Source: Candidatus Brachythrix odensensis
Lineage (GTDB): Bacteria; Chloroflexota; Anaerolineae; J036; Brachytrichaceae
Assembly: GCA_016714465.1 (NCBI GenBank)
Contig: JADKDT010000011.1
Span: 1 to 64,000 of the forward strand
Length of the DNA: 64,000 nucleotides
Reading direction: 5' to 3'
In this document: in pieces, positions 1-8,600 of the stretch
How positions within the stretch are numbered: the stretch's first letter is position 1
Layout of the letters: each line of letters begins with the position of its first letter
The notes under the pieces: model-generated
What the model was told of the DNA's origin: nothing
What the model saw: only the letters and a program-made list of their open reading frames with translations
Database searches by the model: none
Program-made: the position numbers and the translations under genes

Positions 1-1
1 G

Positions 2-544
2 TTCAGCGACAAGAAGTTTGGGGGCAAGGGCAAGGCTCTTGCAGAGGCCAAGAGCTTCCTGGCGATCCTGACTGAGCAGGTCGCGAAGGAGCCCTCCACC
101 CGCAAGCCCTTCCGCACCCGCGCGCAGCCCAACAACAAGCTGGGTGTGGTTGGCGTGAGTGAGACTTCCAAGAAGAGCGGCTCGGGCAAGCTCATGCCCT
201 GCTTCACCGTGTATTGGCGCGGCGACGATGGAAAGGCCCGCAACTACGCCTTCTACTTCACCCGCTACGGGTCGCGTGATGCGGCCCTGAAGGCGGCGAT
301 CGCGGCGCGGCGCAAGCTCGAACGCGAGAAGATGGCGTCGCTGGGGCTCAAGCCCTCTGACCTCAAGAAGGAACGCGAGGTGAGCTACGCCCGCGCCCAG
401 CCCTTGATCGATGAGGCTCCGCCCGTCGCCAAGGCGGCAGTTGCCGCGAAGCCGGTCAAGAAAGCGCCCGCGAAGCCGGCCAAGAAGGCGGCCGCGCCGC
501 CCGCCAAGAAAGCGGCCGCGAAGCCCGCCAAGAAAGCGGCCTAG
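2..544 (+). CDS. AP2-domain DNA-binding protein with histone H1-like tail (5' end off the window)
   Basis: The frame is open to the left edge, so the GTG at 146 is probably not the start. Visible residues give the end of one AP2-like unit (FSDKKFGGKGKALAEAK) and then a complete second one (GVSET...FTVYWRGDDGKARNYAFYF...AALKAAIAARRKLE), matching the GVS-x-W-x-AAxxA layout of AP2/ERF-type DNA-binding domains. The C-terminal 50 or so residues are almost only Lys, Ala and Pro in repeated KPAKKA/KKAA units, like histone H1 tails and bacterial nucleoid proteins. A DNA-compacting or regulatory role is inferred. AP2 domains in bacteria are often attached to homing endonucleases; no HNH motif is visible here, but the N-terminus is missing. 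Confidence 0.7.
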   Translation, partial: FSDKKFGGKGKALAEAKSFLAILTEQVAKEPSTRKPFRTRAQPNNKLGVVGVSETSKKSGSGKLMPCFTVYWRGDDGKARNYAFYFTRYGSRDAALKAAIAARRKLEREKMASLGLKPSDLKKEREVSYARAQPLIDEAPPVAKAAVAAKPVKKAPAKPAKKAAAPPAKKAAAKPAKKAA

Positions 545-583
545 CCCCACAACCTGATCACCGCAGGTTTTCAGGGGATGGAC

Positions 584-611
584 GTAGAGACGCGCCATGG
601 CGCGTCTCTAC
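584..611. repeat. Perfect palindrome between convergent genes
   Basis: Fourteen-base perfect arms (GTAGAGACGCGCCA and its complement) with no loop lie between the AP2 gene and the end of sbcC. It may act as a bidirectional terminator, though it has no T-run. Confidence 0.6.
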
Positions 612-661
612 CCCTTCCGCGCCCACGCGGAAGCCCAATATCGCGCGGCAGCGCACGCGGG

Positions 662-3235
662 TCATACGACCCGCGCGACGCTGCCGTGTTGCGTTTTCGT
701 GACTTCGATGCGGGCCGGAAACGCGTCGCGCAATTCGTCGATGTGGGTGATGACGATCACCCGCTCAAAGTCGGGCTCGATCGTCTTGATGGCCTCGATC
801 AATCGTTCGCGGCCCTGGGCGTCCTGCGTTCCAAAGCCCTCATCGATAAACAGCGTTTGCAGCCGCGCGCCGGCCCGGTGGGCGAGCATGCGGCTGAGCG
901 CAATCCGGACGGCAAAATTGACCCGGAACGACTCTCCGCCGCTGAAGAGCTCGTAGGGGCGCTCCCCCAGCTCGTCGCTGATCCGGATCTCCAGCGTCTC
1001 CCGCGCGTCTCCGCTTTGGGTCGCGCGCTGTGTCTCGAAGCGCACATTCATCCGGCCGTTGGACATACGGGCCAGCAGCGCGTTGGCGCTGTTCTCGAGC
1101 TCGGGCAGAGCGCTCTCGATGATCATCGCCGGGACGCCGTTCTTGCCAAAGGCCTCGCGCAGTTCGCGCTGGAGTGACTCTTCGTTGGCCAGGCCGTCCA
1201 ATTCGGTCCGCAGCCGGTCGCGGGCGGCGGTCATGGCCCGGCAGGCGGCCAGGCGCTGCTGGGCCTCGCCCATTTTGCGCTGTGCGGCGAAGAACTCCGT
1301 CCGGCTGCGTTGCAGGGAGGCTTCGGCCTGGGGCGCCGCCTTCAGCCGATCGTCCAGCCCGCGCAACTCCTGGGTCAGGCCGTCGAGGTGGGCGCTCTCT
1401 TGTTGCGCGCGGGCGTCAACCGCTTCGCGGCGCAGCCCGATCGCATCCAAGGCATGCCTGGCGGCCTGCGCGCCGACTTCGGCCCGGTCCAACTGCGACT
1501 TGCGCTCGGCCCAGCCCTGCAGACCCGCCAGCCGGGCGCGCAGGGCAGCGTGGGCGGCGTTGTCGTAGCCCAGCGCGCGAAGCTCTTCCACAACCGTGGC
1601 GAGCGCGGCCCGTGCGTCCGGGGCGTAGGCCTGGACCAATAGGCGGTCGCGCAGGCCATCCCGCTCGAGGCGGGAGGCGGGAATGCGATCGGCGGCCTGG
1701 CTGGCCCTGGCAAGGCGTTCCTCGATCGCGCTGGCCTCGCGCTGCAGGGCAGGCAGGCGCTGGGCGGCCTGAGCAAGGCTGCCCAGGTCGGCCTCCACCG
1801 CGCCGACGTGTTCGGACAATTGCTGAATGGCCGCCTGGTTGGCCCGGAAGGTGTCGCCCTGGCGTTTGCCCTGGGCGCGCCATTCGGCCAGCAGGCGGAC
1901 ACGATCAGCCTCGGCCAATTCGCGCCCGCAGGTGGGGCAGGTTGCGCCGACGCTCTCGAGCGCCCGAATGCGGCCGGCCAGGTCGTTCATGTCGCGCTTG
2001 AGGGCCTCGTTTTCGGCCCGGCTGCTCCCCTGGCGCTCGCGGGCATCGCTCAGGTCGCGCTGCAGGGTCTCGCGGCGGGCCGCGTCAGCGTTGAGGACGG
2101 CCATGGCGTCGTTGACATCCAGGAGTTGCCCGCCCAGCCGTTCGATCGCGGCGGCTTCCGTCTCCAGCGCGGCCATCCGCGCATCCGCGGCGTCGCGGGC
2201 GCTCTCGAGCGATCGGCGGGCGTCGGCCAGGGCCGTCTCGGCCGCCGTCTTGCGCGCATTCAGCTCGGTCAGGCTGACCAGCTTCAGATTCAGGGTTTCG
2301 TTTTCGGCCCGGCCGGCCTCCAGGGCGGCCACGCCGCGCAGAATGTCCTCGCGTTGGGCAAGGGCGGCTTCGGCGTCGGCCAACGCGCGGGCCTGGGCCC
2401 GGGACTCCTGCTCGAGCCGGTCGCGGTCGGCCTGGGTCGCCGCGAGGCGATCGCGGGCTTGTCCGATCTGCCCGCGTACCGCGGTGGCCTGGGCGCGCAC
2501 GCGCTGAAACTCGTTGACCTCGGCCTCGCTGCGTTCCATCGCCACCCGGGCGCCGGATTCGATCTCGGTCGCGGCGGCCAGATCGCGCTCGTAGTCGGGA
2601 GCCTTGGCGATCTCGGCCTCGGTCCGCTCGAATTCGATCGCCTTGAGCTGCCGGTCGCGTTCGACGGCGGCCTGGCGCGCTTTGACCCGCTCCTCGGCCT
2701 CGGCCCAGAAGTCGAGCGACAGGATCTCGGCCAGGACGGCTTTGCGCTCGGCCGGGCTGCGCAGGGTGAACTCGTCGGCCCGGCCCTGCTTGAGATAGGC
2801 CGAGTTGATGAAGGTCTCGTAGCTCAGGTTGAGCAGGCGCTCGATCCGGGCCTGGGTCTCGGCGACCCGCGGCTCGGTCAATGCGCGCCACGATCCGCTG
2901 TCCTCGATGAAGAAGTCGAGGGTTCCCGAGGTGGTCGGGGCGCGGCCCTTCTGGGTGGCCCGCCCGACCTTGCGGGTGCGGACGACCTGGAAGATCTGCT
3001 CGCCTTCGGAGAAGGTGAGGGCGACCCGGGCCTCGGTCTCGCCCTGGGTGATCAGCTCATCGTCGCGCCGGGCGCGGGCCTGGCCCCACAGCGCCCAGGT
3101 GATGGCGTCCAGAAGCGAGCTCTTGCCCGCCCCGTTCTCGCCGGTCAGGCAGACCATGCGCAGGCCGGTGAAGTCCAACGGATCGGCGTCGCGGTAGGCG
3201 AGGAAGTTGCGCAGTTCGAGTCGAATGGGGATCAT
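662..3235 (-). CDS. sbcC: SbcC/Rad50-type SMC-like ATPase
   Basis: An 857-residue DNA-repair ATPase that with a nuclease partner opens DNA hairpins and trims broken ends. Walker A is GENGAGKS (residues 32-39). Two long coiled-coil arms rich in Glu, Ala, Arg and Leu flank a zinc hook CPTC near residue 432. The ABC signature SGGESFRVNFAVR is near 765 and Walker B LFIDEGFGTQD near 792. It is a little shorter than E. coli SbcC (about 1050) but complete. The following gene is a phosphoesterase 7 bp away, likely co-transcribed, although that gene is of YfcE rather than SbcD type. Confidence 0.93.
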   Translation of the reverse strand: MIPIRLELRNFLAYRDADPLDFTGLRMVCLTGENGAGKSSLLDAITWALWGQARARRDDELITQGETEARVALTFSEGEQIFQVVRTRKVGRATQKGRAPTTSGTLDFFIEDSGSWRALTEPRVAETQARIERLLNLSYETFINSAYLKQGRADEFTLRSPAERKAVLAEILSLDFWAEAEERVKARQAAVERDRQLKAIEFERTEAEIAKAPDYERDLAAATEIESGARVAMERSEAEVNEFQRVRAQATAVRGQIGQARDRLAATQADRDRLEQESRAQARALADAEAALAQREDILRGVAALEAGRAENETLNLKLVSLTELNARKTAAETALADARRSLESARDAADARMAALETEAAAIERLGGQLLDVNDAMAVLNADAARRETLQRDLSDARERQGSSRAENEALKRDMNDLAGRIRALESVGATCPTCGRELAEADRVRLLAEWRAQGKRQGDTFRANQAAIQQLSEHVGAVEADLGSLAQAAQRLPALQREASAIEERLARASQAADRIPASRLERDGLRDRLLVQAYAPDARAALATVVEELRALGYDNAAHAALRARLAGLQGWAERKSQLDRAEVGAQAARHALDAIGLRREAVDARAQQESAHLDGLTQELRGLDDRLKAAPQAEASLQRSRTEFFAAQRKMGEAQQRLAACRAMTAARDRLRTELDGLANEESLQRELREAFGKNGVPAMIIESALPELENSANALLARMSNGRMNVRFETQRATQSGDARETLEIRISDELGERPYELFSGGESFRVNFAVRIALSRMLAHRAGARLQTLFIDEGFGTQDAQGRERLIEAIKTIEPDFERVIVITHIDELRDAFPARIEVTKTQHGSVARVV

Positions 3236-3242
3236 GGGTCCC

Positions 3243-3881
3243 TCAGGCGGGCAATGTCAGGATTTCGGGCGTGACGGCGCCCTGATCGTCGAAGCTCAGC
3301 CGCCCGATCGAGGGCCGGCGCGACTCGCCCCGGAAATGCTCGGTGCCGACGATGGCCCCGGGATTGAAGAACAGCACCTCGTCCCGTTTTTCGATGCACG
3401 GGTTGTGCGAGTGCCCGAAGATGACGATGTCGGCCTCGGGCGGGCGGGCCCGGTCGAGCCGGGCGATGATCGTCCGGTTGACGTCATCGAGCGTTGGGCG
3501 CTTGGTGAATTGAATGAACTTGTCGACCATCGTATGGCCGAAGCTGAGATGCCCATGGGTCATCCACAGGGTGTGCGGGCCGAGTTTGAGGGTGATGGCC
3601 TCCGGCTGGTCGAGGTCGTGGGTGCCGGTGCTGTACGACCAGTGGATATTGCCCCGCACGGTGTAGACCGGCGCAATGCGGGCGAGCTGGTCGATCAAGC
3701 GGACGTCCTCGAGATCGCCGGCATGCAGGATCAGATCGCAGCCGGTCAGCAGATCGAGGGCCGCCTGGGGCAGGGCGTCGAGCCGGAAGGGCACGTGGCT
3801 GTCGGAGAGGACGCCGATGACGCGCGGGGGCGCGGCACTGAGATCGATGATGGGGCGCAGCGGATCGATACGGGTTTGCAC
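3243..3881 (-). CDS. Calcineurin-like metallophosphoesterase, YfcE/MJ0936 type
   Basis: A 212-residue single-domain metallophosphoesterase. The metal-binding motifs appear in order: SDSH (D-x-H), HAGD, RGNIHW (GNxH/D position), HGH and GHSH. It would hydrolyse a phosphodiester or phosphomonoester; the substrate is unknown. It is transcribed upstream of sbcC with only 7 bp between them, the place usually taken by sbcD, but it lacks the SbcD capping domain and length (about 400 residues). It is divergent from trpC, with a 32-bp gap. Confidence 0.85.
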   Translation of the reverse strand: MQTRIDPLRPIIDLSAAPPRVIGVLSDSHVPFRLDALPQAALDLLTGCDLILHAGDLEDVRLIDQLARIAPVYTVRGNIHWSYSTGTHDLDQPEAITLKLGPHTLWMTHGHLSFGHTMVDKFIQFTKRPTLDDVNRTIIARLDRARPPEADIVIFGHSHNPCIEKRDEVLFFNPGAIVGTEHFRGESRRPSIGRLSFDDQGAVTPEILTLPA

Positions 3882-3913
3882 GGGGCGCTTAAAATACCAC
3901 GTCTCAACCGGCC

Positions 3914-4719
3914 ATGTCCATTCTCAACACCATCCTTGACCACAAGCGCAACACCGAGGTGCCGGCCCGCATGGCGGCCCGCCCGCTGGCCGAGGTCCGC
4001 CGCGCGGCCGAGGCCATGCCGGCGGCGCGAGACTTTGGCGCGGCGCTGCGCCGGGCGGACGGGCGGGTGGCGCTGATCGCCGAGGTCAAGCGCGCCTCGC
4101 CCTCACGCGGGCTGCTGGCCCGTGGCGAGTGGCGCCCGGCCGAGTTGGCCCGAACCTACGAGGCGAACGGCGCATCCTGCGTAAGCGTGCTGACCGATGC
4201 CCGCTTCTTTCAAGGCGAGCTCGAGGATCTGGTCGCGGTCCGCATGGCGATCGGGTTGCCTGTCCTACGCAAGGACTTTACCGTCCACCGTATCAGGTGT
4301 ATGAGGCCCGCGCTGCCGGCGCGGATGCGGTGCTGTTGATCGTGGCGGCCCTGGACGACAGTGATCTGCGCGATCTGCATGCGCTGGCCCTGGAGCTGGG
4401 TTTGACGGCCCTGGTCGAGACCCATGACGAGGCCGAGGTGGACCGGGCCATGGCGGCCGGCGCGCGGGTGATCGGGGTCAACAACCGCGACCTGCGCACA
4501 TTTGAGATGGACCTGGACACGACCCGACGTTGCGCGGCCCACCTTCGCGGCGCGGCGACGCTGGTCAGCGAGAGTGGGATCTTCACCCCCGCCCATGTGG
4601 CGGCAGTCGCGGCGATGGGCGCGCGGGCGGTGCTGGTCGGCGAGTCGATCATCACCTCGGGCGACATCGCGGCCCAGACGCGGGTGCTCTCCAGCGTGAT
4701 GATGGCGGACGGGCGATAG
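3914..4719 (+). CDS. trpC: Indole-3-glycerol phosphate synthase (single-base frameshift)
   Basis: Converts CdRP to indole-3-glycerol phosphate in tryptophan synthesis. The TIM-barrel motifs are present in two frames: IAEVKRASPSRG and LRKDFTV in the first, then YQVYEARAAGADAVLLI, LVETHDEAEV, GVNNRDL and SESGI in the second. The frame is lost at about 4287-4289, where CCACCG would need one more C to read V-H-P-Y-Q-V-Y-E. With that base restored the gene is 268 codons, the normal family length. All catalytic residues survive, so an indel error or a very recent mutation is more likely than decay. No other trp genes are nearby. Confidence 0.88.
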
Positions 4720-4839
4720 CGCCTTTCGATTTATCCGCCGATCCGCCAGATTTGCGCCGATTTGGGAAATGTTCGATCATTCCCCACGGCGCGAATCTGC
4801 GTAATCTGTGGACGCATCAATCCCTGTTTGCGCCTCGGC

Positions 4840-4845
4840 TATAAT
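4840..4845 (+). promoter_or_regulatory. Candidate -10 element (TATAAT) for infA
   Basis: A perfect TATAAT lies 59 bp before the infA start. No good -35 hexamer is visible at the expected distance. The upstream stretch carries a dispersed repeat of the CAGATTTGCGC type. Confidence 0.4.
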
Positions 4846-4903
4846 CTCTCCCCGCACGCCATTTCCGCCATTTTGGAGGATTTAGGAAGAACACAGGAGG
4901 CGC

Positions 4904-5139
4904 ATGAAGCGCAGGGAAGAATACAAGTCAAAAGAAGACGTTATTGAAGTTGAAGGCGAGGTCATCGAGGCCCTGCCCGGGACGATGTTCAAGGTCAAGC
5001 TGGATGGCAGCAACAAGTGCTGGCTACCCTATCGGGCAAGCTGCGCAAGTTTTATATCCGCATTCTGCTCGGCGATCGGGTGAAGATGGAGCTGTCGCCC
5101 TACGACCTTTCGCGCGGCCGCATTACGTATCGGCTCTAG
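4904..5139 (+). CDS. infA: Translation initiation factor IF-1 (single-base frameshift)
   Basis: A short S1/OB-fold protein that binds the 30S A site during initiation. The start is fixed by AGGAGG at 4895-4900. The first frame gives EVEGEVIEALPGTMFKVKL and the second gives LRKFYIRILLGDRVKMELS and the hallmark ending YDLSRGRITYRL. The break is after 5017: AAGTGCTGG should read AAGGTGCTGG (K-V-L-A-T-L-S-G). Corrected length is 78 residues, slightly longer than usual at the N-terminus. Because IF-1 is essential, the lesion is best explained as a sequencing or assembly error. It ends shortly before an intrinsic terminator. Confidence 0.9.
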
Positions 5140-6432
5140 GTAATCCCGATTTGTCGTTGTGAGGCGGGCTTTTGCCCGCTTCTTTCGTTTTTCGTTGGCT
5201 GGCCAAGGAATGATCCCAAAGCAATCCCCCAGCGGACGCTGGGGGATTGCGCGATGGGGGAGATCGCCGATCTGGGGTGAAACCTCGCCGCTGTACTCAT
5301 CCATCAGGATAATGTCGGGCTCGGTCCCGGGCAGGATGCCGCCGAGCAGGCGCAGGCCGAGCGCGTGAGCGGGATTGAAGCTCGCCATGCGCAACGCATC
5401 AATGAATTCCACGCCGGCGAAGTCGCGGGCGTTCACCACGGCCCGGTTGAGGGTGAGCGAACTGCCAGCCAGGGTGCCGTCGGGCAGGGTCGCCCGCCCG
5501 TGGCGCAGGGTGACCTCGCGCCCGAACAGCTTGAAGACCCCGTCTGGCATGCCCGCCGCGCCGATGCCATCGGTGACGAGGATGACCTGCTCAGTGGTCT
5601 TGGCCCGGACCAGGGTCTTGACCGCGGCCGGGTGCACATGCTCGCCATCGCAGATAAGCATCGCCGGAACATGGGACACCAGCACAGCCCCGGCCGTGCC
5701 CGGCTCACGGTGGCGCAGGGGCGTCATCGCGTTGAACATGTGGGTGACCAGGTTGAACGGCCCCTGCGGCTCGAGCGCGGCGTCGGCGGTCTCGTAGTCG
5801 GCGCTGGTATGGCCCAGGCTGGCCAGGATGCCGTGGCTGCGAATGAGCTGGGCGACCGCCCGCGCGTGCGGGAAATTTGGGGCCAGCGTCACCAGTTTGA
5901 TCTTGCCCCGGGCGGCGGCGAGCCAGGCCTGCATATGTTCGAGATTGGGCGGGATGAGCGACTCGGCCGGAAAAGCGCCCTTGAAGTGGGGATCCAGCCC
6001 TGGGCCTTCGAGATGGATGCCGAGGCAGGTCGCGGCCCGCTTTTCGTGGCGGACTGCCAGCGCGTCGATGGCGTCGGCCAGCGCGTCGAGGATGTCGGCC
6101 ATCTCGGCCGGGCTGCCGGTGGGGGACATCGGTGGGCAGATCAAAAACCCGCGCACGCCGTAAACGGCCAAGTTCTCGGCGATCCAGCGCAGTTCATCCC
6201 CGAACAGCTCGGGCCTGGAGAGCTGCGCGCCATGGCAGCCGTAAACATGCAGGTCGATGAGGCCGGGGCAGATGGCCCGCCCGCCGGCGTCAACGACGAC
6301 CGCTTCAGGCGGCACGGCCATAGCCGAGCGCCCGCCGACCGCGACGACCCGCCCGCCGTCGAGCAACACCGACCCGTTTTGGATGCGCTGGCGCGGCGTG
6401 TAGACCGTGCCATTGGTGATGAGTTTCAACAT
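5029..6432 (-). CDS. nagA: N-acetylglucosamine-6-phosphate deacetylase with aberrant C-terminus
   Basis: Removes acetate from GlcNAc-6-P to give GlcN-6-P. Visible motifs are PGLIDLHVYG, HLEGPGLD (metal Glu), ASLGHTSADY, HMFNAMTPL, the catalytic VTDGIGAAG and AGSSLTLNRAV. The start ATG at 6432 sits 1 bp after the kinase stop codon with GGAAGG before it. After LPGTEPDIILMDE (about residue 375) homology stops, and the frame runs another 90 or so residues through the palindrome at 5221-5250 and antisense to infA. The family normally ends about a dozen residues later, so the true 3' end has been replaced or its stop lost. Confidence 0.85.
   Translation of the reverse strand: MLKLITNGTVYTPRQRIQNGSVLLDGGRVVAVGGRSAMAVPPEAVVVDAGGRAICPGLIDLHVYGCHGAQLSRPELFGDELRWIAENLAVYGVRGFLICPPMSPTGSPAEMADILDALADAIDALAVRHEKRAATCLGIHLEGPGLDPHFKGAFPAESLIPPNLEHMQAWLAAARGKIKLVTLAPNFPHARAVAQLIRSHGILASLGHTSADYETADAALEPQGPFNLVTHMFNAMTPLRHREPGTAGAVLVSHVPAMLICDGEHVHPAAVKTLVRAKTTEQVILVTDGIGAAGMPDGVFKLFGREVTLRHGRATLPDGTLAGSSLTLNRAVVNARDFAGVEFIDALRMASFNPAHALGLRLLGGILPGTEPDIILMDEYSGEVSPQIGDLPHRAIPQRPLGDCFGIIPWPANEKRKKRAKARLTTTNRDYLEPIRNAAARKVVGRQLHLHPIAEQNADIKLAQLAR
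5164..5192 (+). terminator. Intrinsic terminator after infA
   Basis: GCGGGC-TTTT-GCCCGC followed by TTCTTTCGTTTTT, 25 bp after the infA stop. It is one of the few hairpins here with a real T-tract. Confidence 0.75.
5221..5250. repeat. Intergenic palindrome of the window-wide family
   Basis: GCAATCCCCCAGCG-GA-CGCTGGGGGATTGC, perfect 14-bp arms. It lies within the anomalous 3' end of nagA. Confidence 0.7.
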
Positions 6433-6433
6433 G

Positions 6434-7366
6434 TCAATTTCCTTCCAACAGACTTCGCGCGATGGCGACCGCGCCCGCGACGGGCTCGCGCGCCTCGCCA
6501 ACCGGGGCAAACGTCCGGCCCGAACCAGACAACGAAGCCATCAGCGCTTCGCGTAAACCGCCAGCGCCCAATAGGAGCCCGCCTGCGAGCGCCAGCGGGG
6601 TCGGGTCCGCCCCGAAGTCCAACGCGCGCGCCACGGCCTGGACGATCTGGGCCAGCGATGCCCCGGCCCGAGCCACGATGGCCGCGGCGATGGCGTCGCC
6701 GTCGTGGGCGGCGGCGGTCACCAGCGGGGCGAGGGCGGCCAGATCGGCCGGTTTCAGGCCTGAACGATACACCTTGGGGATGAGCCCCGACGGATCAGTC
6801 AGTTCCCAGAAGCCCAGAATATCGGCCAGCAGTCGGGTCGGCGTCCCGCGCCCATCCGCGGCCTGGCTGGCTGCCCGGAGCGCCTCGCGGGCGAGATCGT
6901 AGCCGCTGCCTTCGTCGCCAAAGCGATAGCCCCATCCGCCCGCCCGGACCGCCCGCCCGTCCGGGGCGCGGCCGAGGCCGATCGAGCCCGTGCCGGCGAT
7001 GAGGGCCACCCCCCAGCGCGCGGGCGTGCCGGCGGCTAGGACAAGCTCAACGTCATTGACGACTTCAACCGCGGGCGCCAGGGCGGCCCGGGCCCAACTC
7101 AGCATGACCTCCCGCTCGGCCGGGCGGTCGACCCCGCTCAGACCCATGCAGGCGGCCTCGAACTCGCAGTCGGCTTCGCGCAGCCCGGCCGCTTTGAGGG
7201 CGGCCCGCGTTGCATCGAGGATCGCCCGCTGGGCGCCTTCAAAGCCATTTGCGCTGACGCCCGACGGGCCGGCCTCGCCGGTTGACACGGCTTCGCCCGA
7301 ACGCAGCGCGATGCGGGCGCGGGTGCGGCTGCCGCCGCCGTCGATGCCGAGAATATGCCGGGTCAC
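6434..7366 (-). CDS. N-acetylglucosamine kinase, BadF/BcrA ASKHA family
   Basis: A 310-residue sugar kinase of the actin-like ATPase fold. The N-terminal phosphate-binding loop is LGIDGGGSRTRARI, followed by NDVELVLAAG and ALIAGTGSIGLG (second phosphate loop) and a C-terminal LALAGGLL adenosine site. It would phosphorylate GlcNAc to GlcNAc-6-P, the substrate of the deacetylase encoded immediately downstream. It lies between the serine hydrolase and nagA on the same strand with 21 bp and 1 bp gaps, so it belongs to the amino-sugar operon. The substrate follows from context. Confidence 0.85.
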   Translation of the reverse strand: MTRHILGIDGGGSRTRARIALRSGEAVSTGEAGPSGVSANGFEGAQRAILDATRAALKAAGLREADCEFEAACMGLSGVDRPAEREVMLSWARAALAPAVEVVNDVELVLAAGTPARWGVALIAGTGSIGLGRAPDGRAVRAGGWGYRFGDEGSGYDLAREALRAASQAADGRGTPTRLLADILGFWELTDPSGLIPKVYRSGLKPADLAALAPLVTAAAHDGDAIAAAIVARAGASLAQIVQAVARALDFGADPTPLALAGGLLLGAGGLREALMASLSGSGRTFAPVGEAREPVAGAVAIARSLLEGN

Positions 7367-7387
7367 AGGGTGTCAGGAGTCCGTTGC

Positions 7388-8596
7388 TCAAGAGCCGTCG
7401 ACGCACGCGGTAACCGCCTTGGAGAACGCCACTCGGAAATCGGTGAGTGTGTCCGGGCTGTTGCGGCCATAGTACACGTGGTTGGTCAGGCAGGCAAACG
7501 TCAGCGCGCGGGCGGGATCCATCCACAGGGCCGTCCCGGTGAATCCCAGATGGCCAAACGCCGCCCGGTTGAGCGGGTTGCTGGCCGCCCGCTCGAGCGG
7601 CGACCACAGGGCGAAGCCCAGACCGCGCCGGACGTTGCCATCCTCGGCCTGCAAACGGGTCATTTCGGCCAGAGTCTCTCGGCGCAGGATGGGGTTTGGG
7701 GCCGTGCCGGACTGGATCTGGCGCAGGTGCTCGCCGAATGCGCTGACATCGCGGGCGGTCGCAAACAGGCCGGCGTGGCCGGTCACCCCGCCAAAGGCAA
7801 AGCAGTTCTCGTCGTGGACCTGACCGCGCATGCGCTGGCCCTGATGCGCGTAGCGCTCGGTCGGCGCGCAATTTTCCGGCGGCACCGGCCCGTAGCCGGC
7901 GCCGAGGCCGAGCGGGCCGGTCACCCGGGCGGCGACCGCCTGGTCGAGGCTCATCCCGGTCAGAGCGGCGATCGCAAAGCCGATCAGGATCAGGCCGACA
8001 TCGCTGTAGACCACCCGCGTCCTGGTGGGATAGGCGAAGGCGGACACGAGCGCCATACGGCGCATCTCCACCCGCTTTTCGGCCAGTATGGCCGGGTCTT
8101 CGATCACCCGCCAGAGATGTTTGTCGGTCTTCTCGACCGGGCCGTTGTTGCTGAGGGTTTTGCGCCAGAAGGGCAGCCAGGCCGGCAGGCCGGAGTTGTG
8201 GGCGAGCAGGTTGCGAAAAGTCACCGCCCCGGCGTCAGCCTCCGGGCCGCCCGGCGGCACGACCTCGATCAGGCCGCCCGGGTGCAACGGATCGGGGTAG
8301 GGGGCGATCGGGCGCAGGCCGGCGAACTCGGGCAGGACGGCCCGCACGGGGGTGTCGAGGCCAAGCGCGCCGGCATCGACCAGGCTCATAAACGTGGCGA
8401 CGCAGAAGAGTTTGGAGACTGAGGCAAGGTCGAAGCGCGTGTCAAGATCGGTCGTTGGGCCGCCGGCCTCGGGATCGAGCTGGCCGAAGGCCTTGTGATA
8501 GACGAGTTCGCCGCGCACGCGCAGGGCGACCTGGGCGGCCGGGAAGGCCTTCCCCAGCGACGACAGCATCAAGGAGTCGAGCTGATCGAAGCGCAT
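7388..8596 (-). CDS. Serine hydrolase, class C beta-lactamase/EstB fold
   Basis: A 402-residue penicillin-binding-protein-like hydrolase without a signal peptide. The active-site motifs are SVSK (S-x-x-K) in DLASVSKLF, YSD in RVVYSDVGLI (the Y-x-N position with Asp), and HLGFTGT near the C-terminus. It sits 4 bp after the GH20 stop and 21 bp before the kinase. Members beside hexosaminidases are thought to trim peptide or ester groups from muropeptides; that role is inferred. Esterase activity is the alternative. Confidence 0.8.
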   Translation of the reverse strand: MRFDQLDSLMLSSLGKAFPAAQVALRVRGELVYHKAFGQLDPEAGGPTTDLDTRFDLASVSKLFCVATFMSLVDAGALGLDTPVRAVLPEFAGLRPIAPYPDPLHPGGLIEVVPPGGPEADAGAVTFRNLLAHNSGLPAWLPFWRKTLSNNGPVEKTDKHLWRVIEDPAILAEKRVEMRRMALVSAFAYPTRTRVVYSDVGLILIGFAIAALTGMSLDQAVAARVTGPLGLGAGYGPVPPENCAPTERYAHQGQRMRGQVHDENCFAFGGVTGHAGLFATARDVSAFGEHLRQIQSGTAPNPILRRETLAEMTRLQAEDGNVRRGLGFALWSPLERAASNPLNRAAFGHLGFTGTALWMDPARALTFACLTNHVYYGRNSPDTLTDFRVAFSKAVTACVDGS

Positions 8597-8600
8597 GCGG

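Noticed and set aside
1808..3274. 488-codon open frame on the plus strand opposite sbcC
   Set aside because: Low-complexity Gly/Leu/Gln-rich antisense of a strongly conserved ATPase; a GC-skew shadow.
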